Assembly: GCA_964461835.1 (NCBI GenBank)
Contig: CAYWVO010000025.1
Span: forward strand, 1 to 49,691
Source of the DNA: CAYWVO01 sp964461835
GTDB lineage: Bacteria > Zixibacteria > MSB-5A5 > WJJR01 > JAJRUJ01
Reading direction: 5' to 3'
Length of the DNA stretch: 49,691 nt
In this document: piece after piece, positions 7,648 through 15,880 of the stretch
Position numbering within the stretch: the first letter of the stretch is position 1
Layout: each line of letters starts with the position of its first letter
The notes under the pieces: generated by a model
Databases searched by the model: none
Seen by the model: the letters and a program-made list of their open reading frames with translations, nothing else
Told to the model about the DNA's origin: nothing
Position numbers and translations under genes: made by a program

Positions 7648-8289
7648 CTAGTCGTCCCTCGGAAACCACTGCCTGAGAATGCTGCACAGCAAATTGAAGG
7701 CTGAATCCTGGCAATTCTTCACGCTCACGCTAGTAGCCAAATCAGCAAAAATCCGCGACGATTTTGGTGTTTGTGCTTCCCGGAGAACTGTTCGAAAGGC
7801 TTTCTTGGGCTCATCCGGCTTGGGCTGATTAGTCTCCCACAATCCGTTCTGTGACATCCAAGAACGCAAATCGTTCAAATCACCATTCCAACCGAGGCAT
7901 GTGGGAACGTGAGGAGAGTGTGCCCAAACCCAAATCTCTAACTCCGGATCGATAATGACGACCCGCGCTCGGTCGTCCCAGCCGCTACGCCGAAGACTTT
8001 GCTCAACTTGTTGGTACAGGTCGGTCGTCGAAACTTCCTCACGACCGCACCCTCTGTAATCAAATATGACTAAGGCATGTTTATGGGTTCGAATATACCG
8101 ACGAAGAAATGTGTCGGCATTCTGACAGCATCCTGGATCGTGTTGGGTAACATGTACAAATATATCGTACTTTATGTCGCGAATACCAATCGCCATGGAA
8201 CGAGAAAGTAAACTCACCAAGGCCGATTCCATATCTTTATCGGCAACCAAAATAACTAGATCTGTTTGTGAGGCATGTGATTTGATCAA
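7648..8289 (-). CDS. TOPRIM-like protein, partner of an AAA ATPase
   Basis: A 213-residue protein whose order of motifs resembles small TOPRIM-type nucleases paired with ATPases: a first beta strand LVILVADKDMESAL (about 11-24), HALVIFDYRGCGREE (71-85) in the place of the DxD strand, and VVIIDPELEIWVW (110-122). Key acidic residues are not a textbook match (DYR instead of DxD), so the fold call is tentative. Its ATG overlaps the stop of the upstream ATPase gene by 4 bp (ATGA), which indicates translational coupling and fixed stoichiometry. The pair is AT-richer than the flanking genes. Two-gene ATPase plus TOPRIM architectures are known from anti-phage systems such as PARIS and OLD/Gabija-like systems. 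Membership in a named system is not shown here. Confidence 0.6.
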   Translation of the reverse strand: MIKSHASQTDLVILVADKDMESALVSLLSRSMAIGIRDIKYDIFVHVTQHDPGCCQNADTFLRRYIRTHKHALVIFDYRGCGREEVSTTDLYQQVEQSLRRSGWDDRARVVIIDPELEIWVWAHSPHVPTCLGWNGDLNDLRSWMSQNGLWETNQPKPDEPKKAFRTVLREAQTPKSSRIFADLATSVSVKNCQDSAFNLLCSILRQWFPRDD

Positions 8290-9527
8290 CCTAATACTCC
8301 CGAGGCAAATAAATCTGCCAAATCAATGTCTCTTCTCCATTCTCTTAATGCAGGATGTTCCGAACCACGTGCGACATCAACTGCCCCACCCTTTGTTTTA
8401 GCAAAACAGAGAATTTGATTTGGGTCAGCCAGGTTCAATACAATCGGGGAATGCGTTGCGACCAAGACTTGACCATTATAGACAGACGATAGGGACTGAA
8501 ATACAGTTTCGACAGCGCGCGGATGAATTCCGTTTTCCGGCTCCTCGATCAGATAGACATGGTGTGGTTTTGGCAAATATGGGATCAAAGTCAAAGCCAT
8601 CATGCGAATGGTTCCATCGGATATTAGCCATGATGGAATCTCCAAGCCGCTTCGATGCTTCAGCCGCATGTAAATGTGTTTGTCTTCGGGCCGTTCAATA
8701 ATCTCAAGGTCCGCAATTTCGGGCAAGGCAGTCTGTATGTGACTTATCCATCGCTCGTATTTTTGAATAAACTCGTTTTTTAGGTTCTTTATGACCCTAC
8801 TAATATTTGAGCCATCAGACTTAAATCGCTGAGGCATTCCAGGCGGAGCTGGCATCCGCATCGCTTGACTATTTAAATTGACGTTCGCGACGCCTTCTTG
8901 TATTCTTTTCTTGAACCAAGTGGATACGGGGAATTTTTCCTCATCCTCTGGTAGGCTTGCTAGCGCAGATTTCTGAGGTCCCAACTTGAAGGAGTGGTCA
9001 AATTTACCAGTCTCGGAATAAAAATTATCGTTTCCGCCAAATATCTTATTAATCAACATCTTCCTATCTGATTTGCGTCTTAGGAGAATTGTTTCCGGCT
9101 TCGCTGGTGGCGATGGAAAGAGCTCGCGCTGAGTTTTTGATCCGGATTCGCCTTTCATCAGCCACAATCGTTCATTCTTGATACCAATCTCCTCGGCTGG
9201 CGGGATAATACCTACTGAGAGTTCGTATCTGCAAGAGTGATAGCTTCTGTTTTCTAAGACGCTGATTAGTTTATCAGGTATCGTTACTTCCAAAGCCACT
9301 TCGAAATATTTCCCTTCCCCCTTCCATATTAATTCACTAATGTTAGCTGCTCTTTGTTTTATTGCTTGTTCCGGCCCGAACAAAACTACATCACGGGCGA
9401 AAGCAATTACGTCGAGGAAGGTTGATTTGCCACTTGCATTAGGCCCCACCAAAATATGGAAATCATCCATGTTAGTGTTCACATACCTGAGGCACCTATA
9501 ATTCCAAGCTTCGATTCTCCTTATCAT
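8286..9527 (-). CDS. AAA family ATPase, OLD/AAA_21-like
   Basis: ABC/SMC-type ATPase of 413 residues. Walker A is GPNASGKST (28-36), directly after the typical opening MIRRIEAWNYRCLR. Walker B with catalytic Glu is VYLIEEPENG (about 324-333), followed by the H-loop VATHSPIVL (about 355-363). About 290 residues between the two hold the signature region LISDGTIRMM and a lid/coiled insertion. ATPases of this kind sense phage or DNA signals, or load nucleases, in OLD, PARIS, Septu and related systems (family knowledge). The good RBS GAGGAG sits 6 bases before the ATG. It is first in a two-gene unit with the TOPRIM-like gene. Lower GC and different codon use than neighbours suggest horizontal transfer. 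Confidence 0.85.
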   Translation of the reverse strand: MIRRIEAWNYRCLRYVNTNMDDFHILVGPNASGKSTFLDVIAFARDVVLFGPEQAIKQRAANISELIWKGEGKYFEVALEVTIPDKLISVLENRSYHSCRYELSVGIIPPAEEIGIKNERLWLMKGESGSKTQRELFPSPPAKPETILLRRKSDRKMLINKIFGGNDNFYSETGKFDHSFKLGPQKSALASLPEDEEKFPVSTWFKKRIQEGVANVNLNSQAMRMPAPPGMPQRFKSDGSNISRVIKNLKNEFIQKYERWISHIQTALPEIADLEIIERPEDKHIYMRLKHRSGLEIPSWLISDGTIRMMALTLIPYLPKPHHVYLIEEPENGIHPRAVETVFQSLSSVYNGQVLVATHSPIVLNLADPNQILCFAKTKGGAVDVARGSEHPALREWRRDIDLADLFASGVLG

Positions 9528-9541
9528 CTAAATCTCCTCGA

Positions 9542-10654
9542 CTACCGTCGCATCTCGTCGTACCACTGGTTCCATTTTTTCTCGTTGCCGCCGTAATCGA
9601 GACCGGTAATCTGTTCCAGCGCCTCAATCACCCGTTTTCGATATTTCTTATTTTTTAGCCCCAGGTGTACACACGCGCCAATGCCGAACTCATCGCCTAA
9701 CTCGCAGAGGGCAATCCCCGTGACAACCCGCATTTCCCGATCGCTCTCGGAAAAGCGAATTCTAATCGCCGGAATGGCGCTGGTGTCACCGGCCTCGGCG
9801 AGAGTCAGAATTGCCTGCTTAACGTGTTCCCGATCCTGAGCGGCATAGGCGATTGCACGTAAGACCATGTGGTATAATGCAGTATCGGATTTGGTAATGT
9901 GGGGCAACATGCGAGCGGCAGCATCCCCCCAGGCATATCGAGCCAGGGAATCAGCCTGCGTCGGCCATACTTGGGAATCTATTTGCTCCAATTGATCGAG
10001 AATCCACAATTGGACACTCGGAATCCCGGACATGATGAACGCTTTGGTGAGAAGTTGTTCATCAGGATTGGAGCTACCGAGTTGCCGGATTACTCGTTTC
10101 TGAGAGAGTGAATCGAGCGTGGGGAAAGCATGCCAGTATGCCTGATCCATCCCCCGGATGTCGTCTTCGGTCAGAATGTAAATGATCGCTGGGTCAGCAT
10201 AAGAGGGGCTTGCATGTAACGCCTTCTCAAAGAGCGGTAACCATCTGTCTTTCGGGGAGTTGTAGTATAAGACAAATGGGATTACCGACGCACCCCTCCG
10301 CATATACGGCTTCATCCGCTCAGGATCGACTACATCAGCACTGAATTTTTCCAGCGCGGCCTCGTCTTTCAAGCGAGCCCGGAGGATCCAGCCGACGGTT
10401 GAATCAATGTATCCATGTTCCATCGCGTAAGCCAGTTCACGAATGGTTTTTTCTCCACCGACCGTCAGCTCATAGGGGATGCCAGCCGGTTGTCTCCCGC
10501 GGGCAAAACGGTAATGCAGCGGTGGAGCGTCAAAATCGACATATGCGGCGTTGGGTAGCCGTTGCTCCAGCGTTTCCCAATCGATTTCCGACTGGGCGAC
10601 CGCCGAGGCAGTAATCAAAAAACTAATTAGCAGTAGGACGAGTACCATCTTCAT
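9542..10654 (-). CDS. Exported protein with HEAT-like helical repeats
   Basis: No named family recognised. The N-terminus MKMVLVLLLISFLITASAVAQ is a clear Sec signal peptide, so the mature protein of about 350 residues is periplasmic or secreted. The rest is rich in paired amphipathic helices, and the C-terminal third (ILTLAEAGDTSAIPAIRIRF, then VVTGIALCELGDEFGI, ending in ALEQITGLDYGGNEKKWNQWY) has the look of HEAT/PBS-type repeats with a closing motif common in such proteins. I start it at 10654 because GGAG lies about 10 bases upstream and it gives a proper n-region; the ATG at 10648 with GAGGGG is equally possible. It lies 14 bp downstream of the ATPase gene start, but base composition differs, so it is unlikely to be part of that system. 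Confidence 0.7.
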   Translation of the reverse strand: MKMVLVLLLISFLITASAVAQSEIDWETLEQRLPNAAYVDFDAPPLHYRFARGRQPAGIPYELTVGGEKTIRELAYAMEHGYIDSTVGWILRARLKDEAALEKFSADVVDPERMKPYMRRGASVIPFVLYYNSPKDRWLPLFEKALHASPSYADPAIIYILTEDDIRGMDQAYWHAFPTLDSLSQKRVIRQLGSSNPDEQLLTKAFIMSGIPSVQLWILDQLEQIDSQVWPTQADSLARYAWGDAAARMLPHITKSDTALYHMVLRAIAYAAQDREHVKQAILTLAEAGDTSAIPAIRIRFSESDREMRVVTGIALCELGDEFGIGACVHLGLKNKKYRKRVIEALEQITGLDYGGNEKKWNQWYDEMRR

Positions 10655-10706
10655 TCCCCTCATTCTCCGCGTTGTACACATCAGAGGGAGGAATATATCA
10701 CCAAGT

Positions 10707-10720
10707 TTGTCTCGAGACAA
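10707..10720. promoter_or_regulatory. Perfect 14-bp palindrome in a divergent intergenic region
   Basis: TTGTCTCGAGACAA is a perfect inverted repeat lying between the divergently transcribed exported-protein gene and the SufS-like gene, about 55 bp from the start of the former. The position and symmetry fit an operator for a dimeric regulator. No second copy was noticed and no regulator gene is adjacent. The remaining 294-bp gap (10655-10948) shows nothing else I can support. Confidence 0.35.
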
Positions 10721-10948
10721 TTCTTCTATGCCGTATCGGTCGGCTTTTCAGCGCCAAATTTGCCAAGTGAGCGGAGTCAAAAAGCCGTATGCTACGCGAA
10801 CAGGGTGTGGCATCTGTCCGCCGGGATGACTATGTTATCCTTCGGTCCTGTCATATCGGGCCGGATAGGCGGCATACCGCGAAGGCGATCTGCCGGACTG
10901 CGTGGTATCGGCTTGGTAGGTGCCTGGAGAGGAAAATGGTGAGGACAA

Positions 10949-12385
10949 ATGATGAGAGCGATTGATAAAACAGCGAGTACTGTGGGACAACCGACAAAGG
11001 TTAAGGATTTGCGGTCCCAGCTAATCGGGATTGACGAAAAAGTCCCATTACTCGACGGCAGCGAAGTTGTCTATGTCAATTTCGATAATGCGGCATCCAC
11101 CCCGACTTTTCGATTTGTCGCTGAGTATGTGAATGAATTTCTCAAGTGGTACTCGAACGTCCATCGGGGGACCGGATTTAAGTCTCAACTTTCCTCGTGG
11201 GCCTTTGAAGAGGCACGCGAGCGGATCGCGAATTTCGTCGGTGCGGGTCTTGATGACTACATCGTCCTTTTCACCAAGAATTCCACGGAGGCCATCAATA
11301 AGCTGGCCAATCGCAGCTCGCTCACCAAAGAGGACGTGGTGTTGACCTCGCTGATGGAACATCACTCCAATGAGCTGCCCTGGCGCCGCGTGGCCAAAGT
11401 GGAACGCATTGGCCTGGAACCGGATGGCACATTATCGCTCTCACATTTGCACGAATTGCTGGACCGTTTTGCCGGCAAAATCAAGATAGTCGCACTCACC
11501 GGCGCTTCGAATGTGACCGGTTATATCAACGATATTCACGGCCTCGCCGAGACTGCCCACCAAGCGGGTGCGAAAATACTAGTCGATGCCGCGCAGTTGT
11601 GTCCGCATCGACCAGTGGAAATGTTACCGTCCAACGATCCGCGCCACCTGGATTATCTGGTGTTCTCCGCCCACAAGATGTACGCTCCGTATGGCTTAGG
11701 GGCGTTGGTGGGCCTCCGTGGGACGTTTGAAGTCGGCGAACCGGACACGGTGGGTGGGGGGATGGTCGACGTGGTCAATCTGGAGGAAGCCTACTGGGCG
11801 GATTTACCGGAGAAAGAGGAAGCCGGGACTCCCGATATTGTCGGGGTCGTTGCTCTGGCCAAGATGATTGAGACCTATAACAAAATCGGCTGGGATGAAA
11901 TCATCCGCCACGAGGCTGATCTGACGGCTTACGCGCTGGAACGCTTTGCCAACATGGACACAATCGAAGTCTACGGGGATACCAATCCGGCGACCGCAGC
12001 AGACCGTCTGGGGGTTATCTCGTTTAATGTCAAAGGAGTGCCACATGCGCTGGCGGCGGCGATCCTCAATTATGAGGGGGGCATCGGTGTACGGGACGGC
12101 TGCTTCTGTGCGCATACGTATGTCAAAAATCTGCTGCAAATCGATGATATTCGAGCGAAACAATACGAGGACGAAATCCGCAATCGGAATCGATCAAACC
12201 TGCCGGGGACGCTGCGGATGAGCTTCGGTATCTATAATGCGCGAGAGGAAATCGACCGCTTGTGTGAAATGGTTGACCTCATCAGCCACGGGGAGTATCG
12301 CGGTGAATACGAACTCAACGCCGAGCGGGGTGAGTATCGACCGAAGGGGTACGACGTCGATTTCCGGCGTTTTTTTAGACTCTAA
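10949..12385 (+). CDS. Aminotransferase class V, SufS-like cysteine desulfurase
   Basis: PLP-dependent fold-type I enzyme that probably removes sulfur (or selenium) from cysteine. Of 478 residues, the core begins at VYVNFDNAASTPTF (about 42-55), followed by SNVHRGTG, SLMEHHSNELPWR, VDAAQLCPHRPVEM, and the PLP-binding lysine in SAHKMYAPYGLG. A cysteine-bearing loop, VRDGCFCAHTYV, stands near the place of the catalytic cysteine of group II desulfurases. About 25 residues extend the N-terminus and about 40 the C-terminus beyond SufS. No suf, isc or SufE gene is adjacent; the next gene is an aldehyde dehydrogenase 38 bp on. GAGG lies 4 bases before the first of two ATGs. Other class V activities, such as selenocysteine lyase, remain possible. 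Confidence 0.8.
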   Translation: MMRAIDKTASTVGQPTKVKDLRSQLIGIDEKVPLLDGSEVVYVNFDNAASTPTFRFVAEYVNEFLKWYSNVHRGTGFKSQLSSWAFEEARERIANFVGAGLDDYIVLFTKNSTEAINKLANRSSLTKEDVVLTSLMEHHSNELPWRRVAKVERIGLEPDGTLSLSHLHELLDRFAGKIKIVALTGASNVTGYINDIHGLAETAHQAGAKILVDAAQLCPHRPVEMLPSNDPRHLDYLVFSAHKMYAPYGLGALVGLRGTFEVGEPDTVGGGMVDVVNLEEAYWADLPEKEEAGTPDIVGVVALAKMIETYNKIGWDEIIRHEADLTAYALERFANMDTIEVYGDTNPATAADRLGVISFNVKGVPHALAAAILNYEGGIGVRDGCFCAHTYVKNLLQIDDIRAKQYEDEIRNRNRSNLPGTLRMSFGIYNAREEIDRLCEMVDLISHGEYRGEYELNAERGEYRPKGYDVDFRRFFRL

Positions 12386-12423
12386 TTGCAATCGGGAATT
12401 ACCTGCCAAACGGAAGGCGAACT

Positions 12424-13857
12424 ATGGCACAGGATAATTGGGGATACATGGTTCCGGGAGCGTCCGGTGAGGGCGAACCCATCGAAGTGAAATCACCCTA
12501 CAGCGGCGAACTGTTGGGAACAGTCCGGTCGGCGTCGGCGGAGGTCGTCGAGCAGGCCCTGGCCAACGCCGACGAGGCCAAGCAAACGATCATGCCCGGC
12601 CTGCCCGCATACAAGCGGGCCGACATCCTGGAAAAAACCGCCAAGCTGATGGAGCGGGACTTCGATACCCTGGCCATGGGGATTGCCGAGGAAGGCGGCA
12701 AACCCTACGCCGATGCCAAAGTTGAAGTTACCCGGGCGATCAACACGGTCACCTTGGCCGCCCGCGAGGCAGTTTCGCTGGACGGCGAGCAATTACAGAT
12801 GGACCGCACCGCCAAAGGTGAAAACCGGATGGCGTTTGTTACGCGCGAGCCAATCGGCGTGGTCACGGCGATTTCGGCGTTTAATCATCCGGTGAATCTC
12901 ATTGCCCATCAAGTCGCGCCCGCGATCGCGGCGGGATGCCCAGTGGTAGTCAAGCCCGCTTCGACCACCCCATTTTCGTGCATTCGGATGGCGCGACTCC
13001 TGCTGGAAGCCGGGCTTCCGGAACTTGCGCTCAACGTGGTTCCCTGCCGCGGGGCGGACGCCATGCCCTTGGCTACTGATTCCCGGGTCGGATTTCTCAC
13101 GTTCATCGGTAGCGCCGCAGTCGGCTGGGAATTGCGCAGCAAATTACATCCCGGTGTCCGGTTGTCCTTGGAACACGGTGGCACCGCCTGTTCAATTGTG
13201 GCAGAAGATGCCGACCTTGATCTGGTCGTGGATTGTTCGCTCAAAGGGGGGTACTACCACGCCGGCCAAGTGTGTGTATCGGTCCAGAATATATTCTTGC
13301 ACCGCAGCTTATATGAACCGTTCATCGAAAAATTCAAACCTCGCGTGGAACAGCTCGTCGTGGGTGATCCCACCAAGGAGGAAACCGAAGTCGGTCCGAT
13401 TATCAGCATACCAGAGTTGGAGCGCGTCGCCAAGGCGGTCGATGCCGCGGTCAAGGACGGGGCCGATCTGCTCACCGGCGGCAAGAGACTGGAACATCAG
13501 TCCTATCAACCGACTTTGCTGGGCAATACTCGTCGGGGAATGGAAGTGGTCGATGAGGAGATATTCGGCCCCGTGGTAAACTTGCTGGCGTTTGATGATC
13601 TCGATGAAGCCGTGAAGATCGCTAACGATTCGCCGTTCGGGTTCCAGGCCTCAGTGTATTCGCCGAATATCGATACCGCGTTTTCGGTTGCCCGGCGGCT
13701 GAACGCGACGGCGGTGATGCTTAACGACCACACGGCGTACCGGGTGGACTGGATGCCGTTCGGCGGGCGTGACGAGTCCGGCATTGGCATGGGTGGCATC
13801 AAGTACGCCGTGCACGAGATGACCCGACCGAAACTCTACATTGCGAATATTCGCTAA
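12424..13857 (+). CDS. Aldehyde dehydrogenase family protein
   Basis: NAD(P)-dependent oxidation of an aldehyde, substrate unknown. The 477-residue chain is full length. Visible elements: ISAFNHPVNLIAHQVAPA and VVVKPAS (cofactor and structural motifs), FIGSAAVGWELR (Rossmann loop), the glutamate in LEHGGTACSIV (usual sequence LELGG, so a His follows the Glu here), the catalytic cysteine in YYHAGQVCVSVQ, EEIFGPVVN, and FGFQASVYS. The C-terminus PFGGRDESGIGMGGIKYAVHEMT is typical of lactaldehyde, succinate-semialdehyde or glyceraldehyde-3-phosphate (non-phosphorylating) type ALDHs. It lies 38 bp after the SufS-like gene on the same strand, so the two may be cotranscribed. Confidence 0.88.
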   Translation: MAQDNWGYMVPGASGEGEPIEVKSPYSGELLGTVRSASAEVVEQALANADEAKQTIMPGLPAYKRADILEKTAKLMERDFDTLAMGIAEEGGKPYADAKVEVTRAINTVTLAAREAVSLDGEQLQMDRTAKGENRMAFVTREPIGVVTAISAFNHPVNLIAHQVAPAIAAGCPVVVKPASTTPFSCIRMARLLLEAGLPELALNVVPCRGADAMPLATDSRVGFLTFIGSAAVGWELRSKLHPGVRLSLEHGGTACSIVAEDADLDLVVDCSLKGGYYHAGQVCVSVQNIFLHRSLYEPFIEKFKPRVEQLVVGDPTKEETEVGPIISIPELERVAKAVDAAVKDGADLLTGGKRLEHQSYQPTLLGNTRRGMEVVDEEIFGPVVNLLAFDDLDEAVKIANDSPFGFQASVYSPNIDTAFSVARRLNATAVMLNDHTAYRVDWMPFGGRDESGIGMGGIKYAVHEMTRPKLYIANIR

Positions 13858-13905
13858 AACGAATCGTGATACCGGTCGGCGCGAGCAATCGTCGGCCGTT
13901 TTCAT

Positions 13906-14454
13906 ATGACCGAATCAGCCACACAGCAATCTCCCCCAAGAAAGCGAGGGTCCCGTATGCTCTGGCCAACCATTATCATGGGAATTATCGCTGGTGTTTT
14001 TCTGTGGATTGGCTATAGCAAAGGCCAGGGACAACATCTCATTGGTCTGACGACTGGCGGTAAGATGCTGATCGAAATCCTGCCGCTGCTGCTGTTTTCA
14101 TTCATTGTGGCTGGGATGGTGCAAGCCCTGATTCCTGCTCATGTGGTCGAAAAATGGATCGGTGCTGAATCCGGCTTTCGGGGAATTATTATTGGTTCAA
14201 TCGCCGGCGGCCTGACCCCCGGCGGACCGTTCGTCAGCTTCCCCATTGTCGCCGGGATGTATCGCGCAGGAGCAGGCATTGGGACTACCGTCGCCTATGT
14301 CACCGGGTGGTCGCTGCTGGCGTTTACCCGCATGCCCCTGGAAGTGGGATTGATGGGGTATCGGTTTGCCCTGATTCGACTGGCCTGCACGGCGGTGTTC
14401 CCGATTATTGCCGGGTATCTTGCCCAAATATTGTTTTCGCGAGTTAGCCTCTAG
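13906..14454 (+). CDS. Half-size permease (DUF318/ArsP_1-like)
   Basis: Inner-membrane protein of 182 residues with four or five hydrophobic segments. The stretch GSIAGGLTPGGPFVSFPI (about 105-122) is characteristic of the YraQ/ArsP_1-type permease superfamily, in which a full protein of about 320-350 residues carries this module twice. Here only one module is present, so it may dimerise or work with a second half encoded elsewhere. Transported substrate unknown. The leader MTESATQQSPPRKRGSR is charged and cytoplasmic. There is no clear Shine-Dalgarno before the ATG. The gene is followed by a REP-like hairpin and a good terminator. Confidence 0.7.
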   Translation: MTESATQQSPPRKRGSRMLWPTIIMGIIAGVFLWIGYSKGQGQHLIGLTTGGKMLIEILPLLLFSFIVAGMVQALIPAHVVEKWIGAESGFRGIIIGSIAGGLTPGGPFVSFPIVAGMYRAGAGIGTTVAYVTGWSLLAFTRMPLEVGLMGYRFALIRLACTAVFPIIAGYLAQILFSRVSL

Positions 14455-14492
14455 CACTTCTGGAAAAAGGGAATCAGGCGGGATTTGCGTAG

Positions 14493-14536
14493 GTCGTGGT
14501 TCTGAGGTCCGCAAGCAGCGGACCGAGAAACCCGAC
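14493..14536. repeat. GTCGGGTTTC-type hairpin
   Basis: Inverted repeat with arms GGTCCGC/GCGGACC around AAGCA, extended outward to GTCG.../...CGAC. Same family as 530-570, 18984-19027 and 43372-43413, all ending in AAACCCGAC or its complement or a close variant. It stands directly 3' of the permease gene. Confidence 0.75.
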
Positions 14537-14585
14537 ACCATCACTCTTTGATGTACCTAGGTGGCAGACATTACTCTGGCTGAAA

Positions 14586-14614
14586 CTGAACGACCGCTGA
14601 CGTTCAGGTTTTTT
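14586..14614 (+). terminator. Rho-independent terminator of the permease transcript
   Basis: Stem CTGAACG (14586-14592), loop of 8, stem CGTTCAG (14601-14607), then GTTTTTT. It closes the plus-strand group of desulfurase, ALDH and permease genes just before the convergent lipoprotein gene. Confidence 0.8.
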
Positions 14615-14620
14615 ATGAAA

Positions 14621-15580
14621 TCACCATCTTAATACTCTTGACAACAGTGATTCGCGGGAGACCGGCTCGCCGGCCAGGGTTTCTTCAGCGAATGGTTTCG
14701 CCGGTATCTCCACGTATGTGCCGGCGAATTTACCGGTGTCAGCAGCCGGGTACGTTTTTGACGCCGACGTGTCTGGTTTCGTTCCTGGTTCCACAATCTG
14801 AGTCAGGGTGAGCACATCACCCAGGGAGTCAACCTCCGCCCGCCAGCGCGTGCCCGCTAACTCGAACTCCGGTTCCGTGAGTAACACCCGAATATCGGGC
14901 AGGAGAAATTCGAACGAACCATCCTGGTTGACATCAATAACGAACCACTCACCCGGCATGCCGGAGATGCGTCCGGAGTTCAACATGCTGAACAACTCGA
15001 TGTCGTAGGATGTGGAGTCCATATGCCAGACACCGCGGCGGGCGCCAAACGTGACCAGTGAATACACCAGCACCGGCCGCCCGGCTTGCCGGCTCAACAT
15101 CTTGTCCAGCGGAACGTCGCGATGCAGAATCCGCGCGTGAATTGGGTAGTGTTCCGGCCAACTGGAGTTCAGGGAAAGAAAGGCCACATCTTCACGCGTC
15201 GTATCGACCTGCCATTGTAATGGTGGGCCGTCGTCGGTCAGATCTTCATTGTTGTTGCGGTCGAAATAGAAAATTTCGGTCCCGTCTGGCCGGACATCGC
15301 GCACCAGATCGACCTGGCTGTCGGCCAAAGAGTCGCCCCGTTCATTCCAGAGTAAGATACCATAGAAATTGGTATCAGCGTGATATGGCGGTTCTACCCG
15401 CAGTGGTTCACGCGACCCAAAGAGGGCGGAATCGGCGGCGAAGTAAAATGTGAATAAGTTGCTTTCGCGAGTCCAGTGGTCAAAGTGCACTTCGTAAGTC
15501 CGTGTGGTTCCCCGATTATCAGAACATGCGGCCACTAAGATCAGGAAAGTAAAGATCCGTGCGACGGATTTATGCACCAT
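14621..15580 (-). CDS. Lipoprotein of unknown function
   Basis: A 319-residue predicted lipoprotein: MVHKSVARIFTFLILVAACS gives a signal peptide with lipobox LVAAC, modified cysteine at about position 19. The mature part is mostly beta-strand in character, with an EF-hand-like or Asp/Asn-rich loop FDRNNNEDLTDDGPP and a second one, DVNQDGSFEFLLP, of the kind seen in calcium-loop beta proteins. No family recognised. The frame is open for another 92 codons upstream, but a start there would put the signal peptide inside the protein; the ATG at 15580, with AGG about 9 bases before, fits best. It is convergent with the permease and divergent from the cytidylate-kinase-like gene. Confidence 0.7.
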   Translation of the reverse strand: MVHKSVARIFTFLILVAACSDNRGTTRTYEVHFDHWTRESNLFTFYFAADSALFGSREPLRVEPPYHADTNFYGILLWNERGDSLADSQVDLVRDVRPDGTEIFYFDRNNNEDLTDDGPPLQWQVDTTREDVAFLSLNSSWPEHYPIHARILHRDVPLDKMLSRQAGRPVLVYSLVTFGARRGVWHMDSTSYDIELFSMLNSGRISGMPGEWFVIDVNQDGSFEFLLPDIRVLLTEPEFELAGTRWRAEVDSLGDVLTLTQIVEPGTKPDTSASKTYPAADTGKFAGTYVEIPAKPFAEETLAGEPVSRESLLSRVLRW

Positions 15581-15880
15581 TTTCGATACCTGCAATATCA
15601 CCGGCGGAGAATAGCCGAACCCTCTTGTGTCCTTCGCCCAGCCCTCACCAGGTTGTCGATACATCAAGCTTATCATGGCGCCTCTTGTCTCTGTAGGCAA
15701 GGGCATTCTTACGGACGATCCCCTGTCCCGGCGACCGCTTTTGTATTGCATAATGACAGAGTTGCGACATATTGGCTGAGTGCGTTGTTGCCGCAACGGA
15801 CAGTGAATGTCGATAGACGACCGCTCCTGCTGCCGACAATTGCGGGGCAGCAACACCGTTTCGAGACCGAGGAGGTGGCA
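15581..15880. other. Divergent intergenic region, nothing firm seen
   Basis: A 300-bp gap between the divergent lipoprotein and cytidylate-kinase-like genes. It should hold both promoters, but I find no pair of -35/-10 boxes that I would defend, and no repeat of the families seen elsewhere. Reading frames entering it from either side lack a plausible start. Confidence 0.5.

Noticed and set aside
15572..15880. N-terminal extension of the cytidylate-kinase-like protein
   Set aside because: The P-loop must lie close to the N-terminus and GGAGGTGGCA marks the ATG at 15881; the extension is divergent promoter DNA.
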